DNA of 64,000 nucleotides, taken from positions 212,640 through 276,639 of the forward strand of contig NZ_KB907245.1 in NCBI RefSeq assembly GCF_000381905.1, written 5' to 3'. The position numbers and the translations under genes are program-made. This DNA comes from Paenibacillus fonticola DSM 21315 (lineage in GTDB: Bacteria > Bacillota > Bacilli > Paenibacillales > Paenibacillaceae). Shown here one piece after another: positions 18,574 to 27,603 of the stretch. The notes beneath the pieces are model-generated. The model was given only the letters and a program-made list of their open reading frames with translations, did not search any database and had not been told where the DNA came from. Numbering within the stretch: the stretch's first letter is position 1; each line of letters opens with the position of its first letter.

Positions 18574-21500
18574 CTATTCGACCGACTTCAACGCCTCAAT
18601 CATATCGATATGCTTGAGCTTAAAGTGCATGAACAGCATAACGATGCCCGAGAACAGCAATGTCAGCACCGATGCATACACGTAGCTCAGCCATTTGATC
18701 GTAGGGCTGAACATCATCATATCGATTTCCGCCGTCTGTAGCACGAAGCTGTGCAGCCAGATGCCGAGGAAGTTCCCGACCACGATACCTAGGAAACTGA
18801 GAATCAGGTTCTCGCGGTAAATATACATCGTCACTTCCTTGTCGTAGAAGCCGAGCACCTTAATGGTCGACAGCTCGCGCACCCGCTCGGATACGTTGAT
18901 GTTCGTCAAATTGTACAGTACGACGAATGCCAGGGCCGCCGCAGAAATGATGAGCACGACCATGACAACGTCCATGCTTTTGAGCGTATCGGTGAACGCT
19001 TCGCCCACGCCGCTGGAGAACTTCACGAGTGCTACGCGCTCCAAGGCCATCAACTGCTCGCCAAAACGATCCTCCCATTCCTTGCTCGCATCGCTCGACA
19101 AAACCAGCTCTGTGTTATATTCCGGCTCTTTGCCGAAAATTCCTTCATAATACGACGGAGTCATATAAACGAAATGCATCGCGTAGTTCTCCGTAATTCC
19201 GGCCACCCGCACCTCAAAGGGCTCATTCTCCTTGTTTTGCAGCGTCAAAGTATCGCCCGGCTGCAGGCTGTAGAGCTTCGCCAGCTTTTCGGTCACGATC
19301 GCTCCCTGGTCCGTCAGCTCCCGCCGCTCGCCGCTTTTCCGGTCCTTGAGCACGATGAAGCGGTCAAACTGTTCCGTAGTTTCGGGAACAAATACAGTCA
19401 CGTCCTGATTGTTGACCCCTTTGGCCGTCGCGGTCATCGTATCCTGCGCCACATGCCGCGTATCCGTAACTTCAGGCGTCGCCGTCAGCAGAGCTTCGTA
19501 CTCCTCTTGCTGCTGCGCATCCGCGCTGTTCTCATTGAATGCGATAAGCGCGTTGTACTTCATGATCTCCCTGTATTGCAATCCAGCGATATCTCCGATG
19601 GAGTCCTTCAGGCCGAAACCTGTCAAAATGAGCGCCGTACAGCCGGCCACCCCAAAGACAGTCATGAACATCCGCTGCTTGTAGCGGAACAAGTTCCGCG
19701 CCGTCACTTTGCCGATAAAGCCAAGCGTCTTCCAAACAAACGCCAACCGCTCCAGCAAAATCCGCTGCCCGCTTTTCGGCGCCTTCGGACGCATCAGCAC
19801 GGATGCGTTGCTCCGCAGCTCTACCCTTGTGGCGATCACGGCGGTCACCGTCGTACAGAGCAAGGCCACGATGATGGATAGCAGGCTATAGCTCGGATAA
19901 AAACTCTTCCGCAGATCCGTCAAATTATATAAAGTCCCGTAGGCGTCATTAATAATCGTCGGGAGGAGCGTAAAGCCGATCGCCAGCCCGGCAGCCGAGG
20001 CCGCAAGGCTGGCCAAGGTGCCGTACACGAGGAACTTCGCCATAATATCGGCGTTCCGGTAGCCGAGCGCTTTGAGCGTCCCGATCTGCAGACGCTGCTC
20101 CTCGACCATCCGGGTCATCGTTGTCAGGCTGACCAATGCGGCGATTAAGAAAAAGAATACTGGAAAAGCCGTCGCGATCGCATTGAGCCGATCCGCATTA
20201 TCGCTGTATTCCGCATAACCCGGATTACTGCTGCGATCCAGCACGTAATACTTCGGCAGCTTCAGCTCATCAATCTGCTCCTGCCCGTCGGCCAGCTTCT
20301 GCTCGGCATCCGCAATGTCCTTCTCGGCCTTGGCCTTCTCCGTCTCATATTCGGCCAGCCCCTTATCGTACTCGGCCTGGCCTTCCCCCAGCTCGCGCTT
20401 CGCCTCCGCCAGCTTGGCCTCGCCCTCCTTGCGGCTTTCGGCCAGCTTCGCCCGGCCTGCCTTGAGCTCGGCCTCGCCGGCAGCCAGCTTGCGCTCTCCC
20501 GCGACGAGCTGCTGCTTCCCGGCGGCCAGCTCCTTCGCGCGGCGGTCCAGCTCCTGCTGCGCCTGCTCCAGCTGAGCCGCGGCCTGCTTCAGGCCCTGCT
20601 CGAAGCCGGCGATCACCTGCTTGAACGCCGCCGCATCCACGCTGCCGCTGACGTAGCCCTCGGCGGCTGCGCCGAGCTGGGCATCGGCGGCCTTCGCGGC
20701 CGCCACGGCCTGCTGCTTCTGCGCCGCGGACAGCGCGTCCGGCGGAGCGCTCGCGAGCTGGCTCAGCGACTGCACAAGCTGCCGCCCTTGCTCGAGCCCT
20801 GGCGCCGCACTGGCCCGCTCCGCCTCCAGCTTCGCCTGGCCCGCCTTGAGCTGGGCCTCGCCCTCGCTAAGCGCGGTGCGGTTCTTCGCCAGCTCGGCCT
20901 TGCCGGCAGCCAGCTCCTTCGCCGCTTTATCGAGCTCGGCCTGCCCCTTCGCCAGCTCGCGCTCCAGCTTGGCTGCGCCTTCCTCGTAGTTCATGCGCCC
21001 CTCGTCCAGCTTCGCTTTCGCATCCGCAAGCTTCGTCTCGGCATCGGCCAGCTTCGCCTTGCCGTCCTCGATTTGCCGCTTAGCGTCATCGAGCTTCTCC
21101 TGTCCCTCGGCCCGCACCTCTTCCAGGCGCAGCTCCGGGCGGGCGGCCAGCGCCTGCTCCAGAGCGGCTTTATGCGCCTCAACACGATCATCGTATTCCG
21201 GCGTATAAGCCGTCATACCCGCGGTATCCGCAAAACCAATGTAAGCTTCGGTATATACCTTTAAGCTGAAGTCTTCCTCCGGAACGACGACAAAAGCATC
21301 CGCCGTCCCCTTGCCAATCCGGCTCGTGCCGCGGCCGCTTTTTTCGATATACTGCGGACTCTTCATCAGGCCGACGACCGTATAACTGGTCCGGTGGAAC
21401 GAATCCTCCAGCTTGGCATCCGGGTTCGGGTTAGTGAACGTGATCGTATCCCCCAGCCCAAACGCTTTCGTCATGTTATGCTGAGCATCGATAGCGATTT

Positions 21501-21894
21501 CCCCCGGTGCTTCCGGCAGCCGTCCCTCGATGATTTCATAGCCGTTCAATGCGTTGTTTTTGGAATAAGAAAATACTTTCGCAATAAGCCCGCTGTCCCC
21601 GAGGAACACGTCCTCGCTATATCCCGGCTGGATGATGCTTACTCCAGGCTGCTTGCGCAGTACTTCAAGATCTTCCTCCGTCAGCCCGTAGGTCGATTGG
21701 ACTTTAAGATCCATAAGCTGATGTTTGTTAAAATAATGATCGGCCGTATCCAGCATATCCGGCCCGGTAGCCTTAATGCCTGAAAAAAAGCCGACCCCCA
21801 ACATAATAATGGCAAAAATCGATAAAAATCTCGCCTTCGTCTGCCAGATTTCTCGAAAAATATCGCGCCACAACGCTTTTTTACTCAATGTCAT
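18574..21894 (-). CDS. FtsX/MacB-type ABC transporter permease with large coiled-coil insertion
   Basis: A 1106-aa permease. One N-terminal helix (IFAIIMLGVGFFSGI) is followed by an extracytoplasmic domain, then an about 300-residue Ala/Lys/Glu/Leu-rich coiled coil (about 231-541) of repeating LADAxxKLAxA and KAELAAGKAELA heptads. FtsX-type helices follow in two groups (about 575-700 and 980-1090), including ALVSLTTMTRMVEEQRLQIGTLKALGY and the duplicated REELSTIKVLGFYDKEV-like stretch. This double FtsX arrangement is usual for large Bacillota permeases. The ATPase gene lies 7 bp upstream on the same strand. Likely exports a lipid, peptide or drug, or transmits mechanical signals; substrate unknown. 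The coiled-coil DNA is very GC-rich and repetitive. Confidence 0.9.
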   Translation of the reverse strand: MTLSKKALWRDIFREIWQTKARFLSIFAIIMLGVGFFSGIKATGPDMLDTADHYFNKHQLMDLKVQSTYGLTEEDLEVLRKQPGVSIIQPGYSEDVFLGDSGLIAKVFSYSKNNALNGYEIIEGRLPEAPGEIAIDAQHNMTKAFGLGDTITFTNPNPDAKLEDSFHRTSYTVVGLMKSPQYIEKSGRGTSRIGKGTADAFVVVPEEDFSLKVYTEAYIGFADTAGMTAYTPEYDDRVEAHKAALEQALAARPELRLEEVRAEGQEKLDDAKRQIEDGKAKLADAETKLADAKAKLDEGRMNYEEGAAKLERELAKGQAELDKAAKELAAGKAELAKNRTALSEGEAQLKAGQAKLEAERASAAPGLEQGRQLVQSLSQLASAPPDALSAAQKQQAVAAAKAADAQLGAAAEGYVSGSVDAAAFKQVIAGFEQGLKQAAAQLEQAQQELDRRAKELAAGKQQLVAGERKLAAGEAELKAGRAKLAESRKEGEAKLAEAKRELGEGQAEYDKGLAEYETEKAKAEKDIADAEQKLADGQEQIDELKLPKYYVLDRSSNPGYAEYSDNADRLNAIATAFPVFFFLIAALVSLTTMTRMVEEQRLQIGTLKALGYRNADIMAKFLVYGTLASLAASAAGLAIGFTLLPTIINDAYGTLYNLTDLRKSFYPSYSLLSIIVALLCTTVTAVIATRVELRSNASVLMRPKAPKSGQRILLERLAFVWKTLGFIGKVTARNLFRYKQRMFMTVFGVAGCTALILTGFGLKDSIGDIAGLQYREIMKYNALIAFNENSADAQQQEEYEALLTATPEVTDTRHVAQDTMTATAKGVNNQDVTVFVPETTEQFDRFIVLKDRKSGERRELTDQGAIVTEKLAKLYSLQPGDTLTLQNKENEPFEVRVAGITENYAMHFVYMTPSYYEGIFGKEPEYNTELVLSSDASKEWEDRFGEQLMALERVALVKFSSGVGEAFTDTLKSMDVVMVVLIISAAALAFVVLYNLTNINVSERVRELSTIKVLGFYDKEVTMYIYRENLILSFLGIVVGNFLGIWLHSFVLQTAEIDMMMFSPTIKWLSYVYASVLTLLFSGIVMLFMHFKLKHIDMIEALKSVE

Positions 21895-21901
21895 TTACCC
21901 C

Positions 21902-22603
21902 TTACCACTCGATCTCATCCACCGATACCGGGTTCGGATTCAGCGTCACGCGGCGAACCTTGGCGTTATTAATCTCAATTACCCTGTCCGCCATCGGCGC
22001 AATCGCCGAATTGTGGGTAATGACGATCACGGTCGTTCCCGTGTTGCGGCAAGTATCCTGCAGCAGCTTCAGCACCTGGCGGCCAGTATTGTAGTCCAGC
22101 GCGCCTGTCGGCTCGTCGCACAGCAGCAGCTTCGGCTGCTTGGCAAGGGCGCGGGCAATCGCCACACGCTGCTGCTCCCCGCCGGACAGCTGGGCCGGGA
22201 AGTTGTTCAGGCGCTCGCCGAGCCCTACATCCCGCAGCACCTGCTCCGCATCGAGCGCCCGCGGCGAAATTTGCGACGCCAGCTCCACGTTCTCCTTGGC
22301 CGTCAAGTTCGGCACCAGGTTGTAAAACTGGAACACGAACCCAACGTCATGGCGGCGATATCCCGTCAGTTCCTTGCTGCTGTACTTGGCTATGTCTTTC
22401 CCGTCGACGAGCACCTCGCCTTCATCCGCCGTATCCATCCCGCCGAGGATGTTGAGCACCGTGGATTTCCCCGCTCCGCTCGGCCCAACGATAATGGCGA
22501 ACTCGCCTTTCTCAATTTCGAGATTAATTCCATCATTGGCGACGATCGTCGTCTCGCCCATTTGATAGCGCTTATATTCATTTCGGATCGTAACAAAACC
22601 CAT
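21902..22603 (-). CDS. ABC transporter ATP-binding protein (MacB/LolD type)
   Basis: A 233-aa ATPase partner of the FtsX-type permease. The start is set at the ATG at 22603 ([13 protein letters not shown]), preceded by AAAGGTGGG; a longer in-frame version from 22639 adds 12 unconserved residues. Walker [25 protein letters not shown], Walker [13 protein letters not shown] and the H-loop ITHN are all intact. The glutamate after Walker B and the [11 protein letters not shown] stretch are typical of the MacB/LolD/YxeO group. It is first in its operon. Confidence 0.93.
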   Translation of the reverse strand: MGFVTIRNEYKRYQMGETTIVANDGINLEIEKGEFAIIVGPSGAGKSTVLNILGGMDTADEGEVLVDGKDIAKYSSKELTGYRRHDVGFVFQFYNLVPNLTAKENVELASQISPRALDAEQVLRDVGLGERLNNFPAQLSGGEQQRVAIARALAKQPKLLLCDEPTGALDYNTGRQVLKLLQDTCRNTGTTVIVITHNSAIAPMADRVIEINNAKVRRVTLNPNPVSVDEIEW

Positions 22604-22713
22604 CCTCTGTCCCACCTTTTGTCTATGATGCACTTGCACATATGGCGTATTTACTATTGGTTTTTTCAGCGTTTAAACCTTTGTCCCTAGTGTATCACAA
22701 CAAAAATGGCAAG

Positions 22714-22739
22714 CAAAAAAAGATGCCGCAAGGGCATCT
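22714..22739 (-). terminator. Terminator
   Basis: On the minus strand AGATGCC-CTTGC-GGCATCT is followed by TTTTTT. It closes the small membrane protein gene at 22823-22996. Confidence 0.85.
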
Positions 22740-22822
22740 GAGCGCCAGAAAGCACCGTTCGTGCAATTTCATACAATGAAGTGATTTACATTTATTCGCC
22801 GGATGAGATTGCCGCTGCCTCC

Positions 22823-22996
22823 CTATAAAACGATATACAAAAAAAATGCAATGGCCGCAAAAAGAAGTCCCATGAACAATAACGTCCTTATCGTTTCCTT
22901 CGCGCGGTTTCTATTCCGGACAATGTAAAGCCCTCCGAGCCCGATGATGATAATATATGTTGCTGCAATCCAAAGCAGACCAGATAATGATTTCAT
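22823..22996 (-). CDS. Small two-helix membrane protein
   Basis: A 57-aa protein with two hydrophobic segments (about residues 3-22 and 34-55) split by a basic loop, RNRNRAKETIR. The start is the ATG at 22996, behind GGGAGGCG; the in-frame upstream ATG at 23032 lacks a good site. Not a family I recognise. It has its own terminator, which supports a real gene. Confidence 0.6.
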   Translation of the reverse strand: MKSLSGLLWIAATYIIIIGLGGLYIVRNRNRAKETIRTLLFMGLLFAAIAFFLYIVL

Positions 22997-23163
22997 AATG
23001 CGCCTCCCATGTTTCCATATCGCGTCCTCCACCTTTTAAGCGTCGGTTGGAACAATCCCATTTGGGGCTATATTGTTATTTTACCATTTACTCCTATGAT
23101 ATCACTTGCTTTTTTTGCGTAAATATATTTCATCACAACTCGTAAAATTCTATGTTTATTATA

Positions 23164-23192
23164 TTGCGTGGTGTTACGTTATGTATTATAAT
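23164..23192 (+). promoter_or_regulatory. SigA-type promoter
   Basis: TTGCGT (23164-23169) and TATAAT (23187-23192) separated by 17 bp, about 38 bp upstream of the small gene at 23230. Confidence 0.7.
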
Positions 23193-23229
23193 ATCGGTAA
23201 AGTTATTAATTTACAAGGGAGGGTTTCAA

Positions 23230-23490
23230 ATGTCTCAGCTTTGTCGTGAAAAGCTGCTTAAAAGTATTCAAGCGGTCCATCTGGCTACTATGAACTATGC
23301 AAATTGTCTTTGTGAGGACATTTCTGAAGAAGATAAGGAAGTGTTTTTTCGATTCGGAACAGAGCTTTCTTTTCAACTCAAAGAACTGCGCAGGCTTTAT
23401 ACAACCTTGTATGGAGTAGATCCATTGAGCGGATTTGCTCCGATCCCTTCAACTTGCAGCTGTACTGAACAAAGTTCCTCATCCCGATAA
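23230..23490 (+). CDS. Hypothetical small protein
   Basis: An 86-aa soluble, mostly helical protein beginning MSQLCREKLLKSIQAVH, with ATG at 23230 behind GGGAGGG. It has four to five cysteines, including C-terminal TCSCTEQ. The upstream extension to 23152 is untranslated leader. No family recognised. A consensus promoter upstream and a strong terminator downstream argue that it is expressed as a single gene. Confidence 0.65.
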   Translation: MSQLCREKLLKSIQAVHLATMNYANCLCEDISEEDKEVFFRFGTELSFQLKELRRLYTTLYGVDPLSGFAPIPSTCSCTEQSSSSR

Positions 23491-23556
23491 ACTGGCAACC
23501 TAAACTAACAACAATAATGCAGATCAGACACCTCTTCAATAAACTCCTATTTAATA

Positions 23557-23589
23557 AAGGCAACTTCGGATTTATCCCGGAGTTGCCTT
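23557..23589 (+). terminator. Terminator-like hairpin
   Basis: AAGGCAACT pairs with AGTTGCCTT (9 bp) with further CGG/CCG pairing inside. The T-run is short, so termination strength is uncertain. It follows the 86-aa gene. Confidence 0.6.
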
Positions 23590-23806
23590 CATGTTATATA
23601 AACTAGTACGACGGAGCGAACATCATTGTATAGTACATGTATGTAGCATAGAATCATTCGTAAGAACATTAAAAGGTTGCAAATCTTTTTCATTTTCAAT
23701 GAATTTTTGTAAATATTTACACTCCAATTTATACTATGATTATTTATTATCGATCTTCTGACACGAACCCTCATATTATTTTGTAAGTAAAGAATGGAGT
23801 GGTATC

Positions 23807-24367
23807 ATGATAAAATATAAATTAATTTTACCTAGTACTTTTTTGGCTATTTCATTAACAGCTTGTACTTTTGCACCCAACTCGGCAAGTCAACTACCCA
23901 GTTCAAACCAGACCGTCCAGTCCACAGCTCCCCAAAAAATTTTATTTAAAGATGAGAACGATGGAACATCAGTAAAGGAGCAAAAGCGGCTAAATATTTA
24001 TTCGGTACCTGACCATATTTTGCAAAATAAAGTTACAGAAATCCCCTACTATGCATTCGGAGAAATAAGCTTCGTTACAGAAGAAGATATTAACAGCGTT
24101 AATGAAGGACACTCTCCATGGAAAGCTACTCCCCTGTTGTCAGCAGAACTATTGACTACAAATCTAATTCCAACAAACATAAATAAAGATCAAGTTTCTT
24201 ACGTGGTTACAAAACAGTTGAATCCCAATAAAGCAAATGAAATAACTACTGTGGAAATGAACATACCTGGTGCTGGAGTGTATACAATTACTTTGCAATA
24301 CCCTGAAAATAGTCCGATCAGCTTTATTACTCAAATTACTTTTGTGTCTGAAAATAATTCACAATGA
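23807..24367 (+). CDS. Putative lipoprotein
   Basis: A 186-aa protein with a lipoprotein signal peptide: a lysine, a hydrophobic stretch and the lipobox LTAC (Cys about residue 20), then a Ser/Asn/Gln-rich spacer. The mature part looks beta-rich and globular (VEMNIPGAGVYTITLQYPEN). No family recognised. The AT-rich composition contrasts with neighbours and suggests horizontal acquisition. It is preceded by GGAGTGG; promoter not certain. Confidence 0.7.
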   Translation: MIKYKLILPSTFLAISLTACTFAPNSASQLPSSNQTVQSTAPQKILFKDENDGTSVKEQKRLNIYSVPDHILQNKVTEIPYYAFGEISFVTEEDINSVNEGHSPWKATPLLSAELLTTNLIPTNINKDQVSYVVTKQLNPNKANEITTVEMNIPGAGVYTITLQYPENSPISFITQITFVSENNSQ

Positions 24368-24880
24368 TTCCAAACCTTTAGCTTCACTTGTGTTCCAAGA
24401 TCTTTGCCTTTATCAACTCAAATATAACTGTAGGCAGTAGAAAAACAATTTCTTTTGGATGTTCCCGCAAAATCAATCTCCAATATCCTTCAACTTGCTT
24501 CAAAGCATTTGAAGTCCATCTCCCCTAAGCCCCCCTCATCCATCCTACTCTTTGTCTCTTCCCATGCCATCTCTCCGGCAGTTTGGAGAATATTTCCCTA
24601 TATACAGAAAAAACGGAGACTTTCGGTCGTTCCAGGGTCCGACTATTCCGCCTTTATAAAAACTTCCTCGCCTATTGTGGCATACTGCAAATTAATACAA
24701 ACAATGATTGTTATACGAATGCCGTTATGGTTATAAATCGTAGCGGTTTCAAGAAGATTTCTAGCGTAATACTATATAATAAAAGCAAAATAGTGCATGT
24801 AATCCCGGGGCCTCCTCCATTTATAATTTCATTATCATTTTAATCCTGTTAGATCATATAACATTGGAGGAGTGGGTATC
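24368..24880 (+). other. AT-rich spacer and amt leader
   Basis: About 510 bp between the lipoprotein and amt. Two open frames (24455-24736 and 24583-24843) lack ribosome binding sites and protein-like composition. A TATAAT at 24775-24780 could be the amt -10 box, but the -35 (AGAAGA) is poor. I found no clear GlnR/TnrA site by eye. Confidence 0.4.
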
Positions 24881-26245
24881 ATGATGGAAGTTGGATTTAA
24901 CTCGTTGTTCGTGTTTCTGGCTGCGATGCTGGTCTTTTTTATGCAGGCCGGATTTGCTTTACTGGAAGCGGGAAACGTGCGTATGAAGAACGCTGGTCAT
25001 GTCGCCGGCAAAACGATGCTTACTCTAGGCGTAGCTATTCTGTCCTGGTGGGCTTTCGGGTTTGGTTTCGCTTTTGGCGATGGGAACAGGCTTTTAGGAA
25101 TGACGGGGTACCTATTTGGCGGTGAAGGTGACATCGGTTCATTTCGTGTTCTATCGGACATTGGCGTCCCTCTGAATCTGATGTTTCTGTTCCAAATGGC
25201 CTTTGCCGCGGTATCGCTGGCTATCGCTTGCGGGGGGATGGCTGAACGGGCGAGGTTGAGCGTATATATCGTGTTCGGAGCTCTTTTTACAATAATTATT
25301 TATCCGATGGTCACCCACTGGGTCTGGGGCGGCGGCTGGTTGGGAAGCCTTGGGATGCAGGACTATGCCGGATCTACCGTGGTTCACTTGACAGGGGCAA
25401 CCGCTGCTCTCGCCGCAACGATACTGCTCAAGCCTCGTCTGAGCAAATACGGCCAAGACGGGAAGCCCAAAAGCATTCCGGGACATAACCAAGTCATTAC
25501 TGTGCTTGGGGTAATCATTTTGTGGATCGGCTGGTTTGGCTTTAATCCCGGCAGTGCATTAACTCCGCTGAATGACGGATTTTTCGGGTACGTGCTTTTG
25601 ACGACAAACTTGGCTGCCGCGGCTGGAGGTATCGCTGCTCTTCTCATTTCTTGGATAGTTCGAGGTAAATCGGATATCCCAAGTATGTTGAATGGCGTAT
25701 TGGGCGCGCTTGTAGCTATTACTGGTTCTTGTGCCTTTGTCGATACCTGGGCCTCGATCCTGATCGGTGCGGTAGCGGGTATGATTACATTTTTTGCAGG
25801 AAGATGGATTGAGCGGGCTGGCATTGATGATCCGATCGCCGCTGCTTCGGTTCACGGTATTGCCGGAGTATGGGGGGCCATCTCCACAGGGTTATTCGCT
25901 ACTCCGAAGCTGGTGGAAAGCACCGGAGTCGGCCAAGCAGGACTATTCTACGGCGGCGGACTCGGGCAATTGGGTGTGCAAATCCTTGGCGTCGTCGGCA
26001 CATTCGCCTTCGTCTTCATTCTCTCCCTCTCTATCCTTTGGGCAATGAAAAAACTAATGGGCCTACGCGTAACGCAAGAAGAAGAGGTCATGGGCCTCGA
26101 CCTCAGCGAGCATGGATCTTATGGATATCCGGAGCATATGAAATGGAGAATGAAAGCAGCAGGCAGTTCGTCCATGAAGGATAAAGAGAATGAGGGCCAC
26201 GAGGGGCATGATCTGCTGGTTACGCGCTCTGCGGCGGTGGAGTAA
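24881..26245 (+). CDS. amt: Ammonium transporter
   Basis: A 454-aa Amt/Mep/Rh channel for ammonium. The ATG at 24881 is chosen over the GTG at 24872 because GGAGGAG then has eight-base spacing. Eleven hydrophobic segments are apparent. Family hallmarks include FFMQAGFALLEAGNVRMKN near the N-terminus, DYAGSTVVHLTGA (first pore-His region), NPGSAL, and DDPIAAASVHGIAGVWG (second pore His). The C-terminal tail ends with a charged stretch. No glnK (P-II) gene follows, unlike in many bacteria; a terminator comes at once. Complete. Confidence 0.95.
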   Translation: MMEVGFNSLFVFLAAMLVFFMQAGFALLEAGNVRMKNAGHVAGKTMLTLGVAILSWWAFGFGFAFGDGNRLLGMTGYLFGGEGDIGSFRVLSDIGVPLNLMFLFQMAFAAVSLAIACGGMAERARLSVYIVFGALFTIIIYPMVTHWVWGGGWLGSLGMQDYAGSTVVHLTGATAALAATILLKPRLSKYGQDGKPKSIPGHNQVITVLGVIILWIGWFGFNPGSALTPLNDGFFGYVLLTTNLAAAAGGIAALLISWIVRGKSDIPSMLNGVLGALVAITGSCAFVDTWASILIGAVAGMITFFAGRWIERAGIDDPIAAASVHGIAGVWGAISTGLFATPKLVESTGVGQAGLFYGGGLGQLGVQILGVVGTFAFVFILSLSILWAMKKLMGLRVTQEEEVMGLDLSEHGSYGYPEHMKWRMKAAGSSSMKDKENEGHEGHDLLVTRSAAVE

Positions 26246-26256
26246 GTGCTAGGGGA

Positions 26257-26279
26257 GAGGGCTTCGGCCCTCTTTTTTG
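26257..26279 (+). terminator. Terminator of amt
   Basis: GAGGGC-TTCG-GCCCTC followed by TTTTTT, starting 12 bp after the amt stop. Confidence 0.92.
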
Positions 26280-26336
26280 TTTAGGGTTGAGGTTGCTAGC
26301 TTGGAGTTATTTCCCCCTGTGTTCAGATAATAATGA

Positions 26337-26564
26337 ATTTCAATTCATCATTGGTTATGTTCAAGACCCAGCGTACACAGGGCTGAAGACGAAGCTTCAA
26401 CATTTCAATCACATCACTTGTTACGGTCTAAGTGCTCTCAAGGATATAGCCTATCTCCTATCAGAATAATTTCAATACATCACTTGTTACGGTTCAAGGC
26501 GACAGACTCATGCTTGTTCCACCACACAGCCAAGATTTCAATACATCACTTGTTACGGTTCAAG
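26337..26564 (-). CRISPR. Orphan CRISPR array: four repeats, three 36-bp spacers
   Basis: Repeats at 26337-26365, 26402-26432, 26469-26498 and 26535-26564, with spacers 26366-26401, 26433-26468 and 26499-26534, each exactly 36 bp and unrelated to one another. The two right-hand repeats are identical 30-mers (ATTTCAATAC...GGTTCAAG); the second repeat has an inserted C and a swapped TC, and the first has several changes. On the minus strand the repeat ends ATTGAAAT, matching the crRNA handle of type I-B/III-like repeats, so transcription is leftward, with the leader at 26565 onward and decayed repeats at the distal end. No cas gene is in the window. Confidence 0.9.
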
Positions 26565-26794
26565 ACTAGTAAAATCAAGCTTTTTAAAAACCTCGATATA
26601 CAAAGTCTACTACAGCCGCAAGGGATTCGCAAAATTTTCTCAACCGAAAGTACTTTTGTATAAATTTAAGAGAATAACAATTGAAGTCCTTGATACACAA
26701 GGCTTTTACAAACTAATCTGCCAACTGCGGTTGGGAAAAAACAATGCTCTCCTCATCTACTTTATAACTACTAAATCGACACCCCCATACCAAC
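26565..26794 (-). other. AT-rich region, possible CRISPR leader
   Basis: AT-rich non-coding sequence to the right of the most conserved CRISPR repeat, where the leader would be for a leftward array. No open frame with a ribosome binding site. The leader role is inferred from repeat orientation and decay polarity. Confidence 0.5.
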
Positions 26795-26824
26795 AAAAAA
26801 ACGCCACCCCAATAGGGCAGCGTT
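26795..26824 (-). terminator. Terminator of the P-loop kinase-like gene
   Basis: On the minus strand AACGCTGCCC-TATT-GGGGTGGCGTT is followed by TTTTT; the ten-pair stem contains two G-T pairs. Confidence 0.85.
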
Positions 26825-26831
26825 ATCCTGC

Positions 26832-27428
26832 TTAACGGTTAGCAGCCTTCACAAACTCATACACAGTTTCAATCTTTTCCTTCGTCAAATCGCCGCTGTT
26901 ATCGAACACAAGAATCGAGGACTTTGGAATGTCCCAATTTATCTCTGGAACAAACTGAACGCGGTGCTTGAAATCGTCCCAATGCTCCAGCTTCCAAGTA
27001 TCCCGTTCGGTTTGACGGTCGATGATGCGTTGTTTCTGCGTTTCCATATCGCTTAGCGTGACGACGATTACCTTCACGTCAACTTCGTTTTTCGTGAGGC
27101 CTGCTGCGGAGATTACGTCTTCAATCCACTGCTTGTTCTTCAATTCAGCCGTAAAGGGAGAGATCATGAACACGTTCTGCCCTGCGGCCAGATTCTCGAT
27201 GCAAATATCCTTGGTTGTGTCGTACTCCAGATCGCGGAGATGCTTCTTATAAAAATCGGAGTCACGGTCGTTCACGTCCAGGCCGTTCATCTCCAAAATT
27301 TTCTCAACGAACCTTCCGCCTACGGTATCCCGATCCAGAAAAGCCGCCGGAATCCGGTCAGCGATCTTGCGGGCAACTGTAGTTTTCCCTGTACCAGCTA
27401 CCCCTACAAAAAAAACAAGCTTCTGCAC
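26832..27428 (-). CDS. P-loop ATPase/kinase-like protein
   Basis: A 198-aa soluble protein. Walker A is FVGVAGTGKTTVARKIA at residues about 7-22, followed by FLDRDTVGG and a lid-like region rich in arginines (QKQRIIDRQTERD). The layout is that of AAA_33/zeta-toxin or gluconate-kinase-like small-molecule kinases. The substrate cannot be told. No antitoxin-like small gene is adjacent, so a toxin role is not supported. Single-gene unit with its own terminator. Confidence 0.78.
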   Translation of the reverse strand: MQKLVFFVGVAGTGKTTVARKIADRIPAAFLDRDTVGGRFVEKILEMNGLDVNDRDSDFYKKHLRDLEYDTTKDICIENLAAGQNVFMISPFTAELKNKQWIEDVISAAGLTKNEVDVKVIVVTLSDMETQKQRIIDRQTERDTWKLEHWDDFKHRVQFVPEINWDIPKSSILVFDNSGDLTKEKIETVYEFVKAANR

Positions 27429-27603
27429 TCCAAATCCCCCTAACTTTTAGATAAAAACAGTGTACCATTGCGCAGTTATGGAAACAACGGCTTCAGGCAC
27501 TGTATTTGTCCTTCTGACATTATTCCTAAGGCGCTATTCGCGAATTCTCTATTGTTTCACGTTAGGCTGATTTGCTCCATCATTAAAAATGATTTGTCCT
27601 ATA

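Noticed and set aside
24455-24843. Two short open frames before amt
   Set aside because: No ribosome binding sites and no protein-like pattern.
26832-27428. Zeta-toxin of a toxin-antitoxin pair
   Set aside because: P-loop layout is compatible, but there is no adjacent antitoxin-like gene and the protein fits a general small-molecule kinase equally well.
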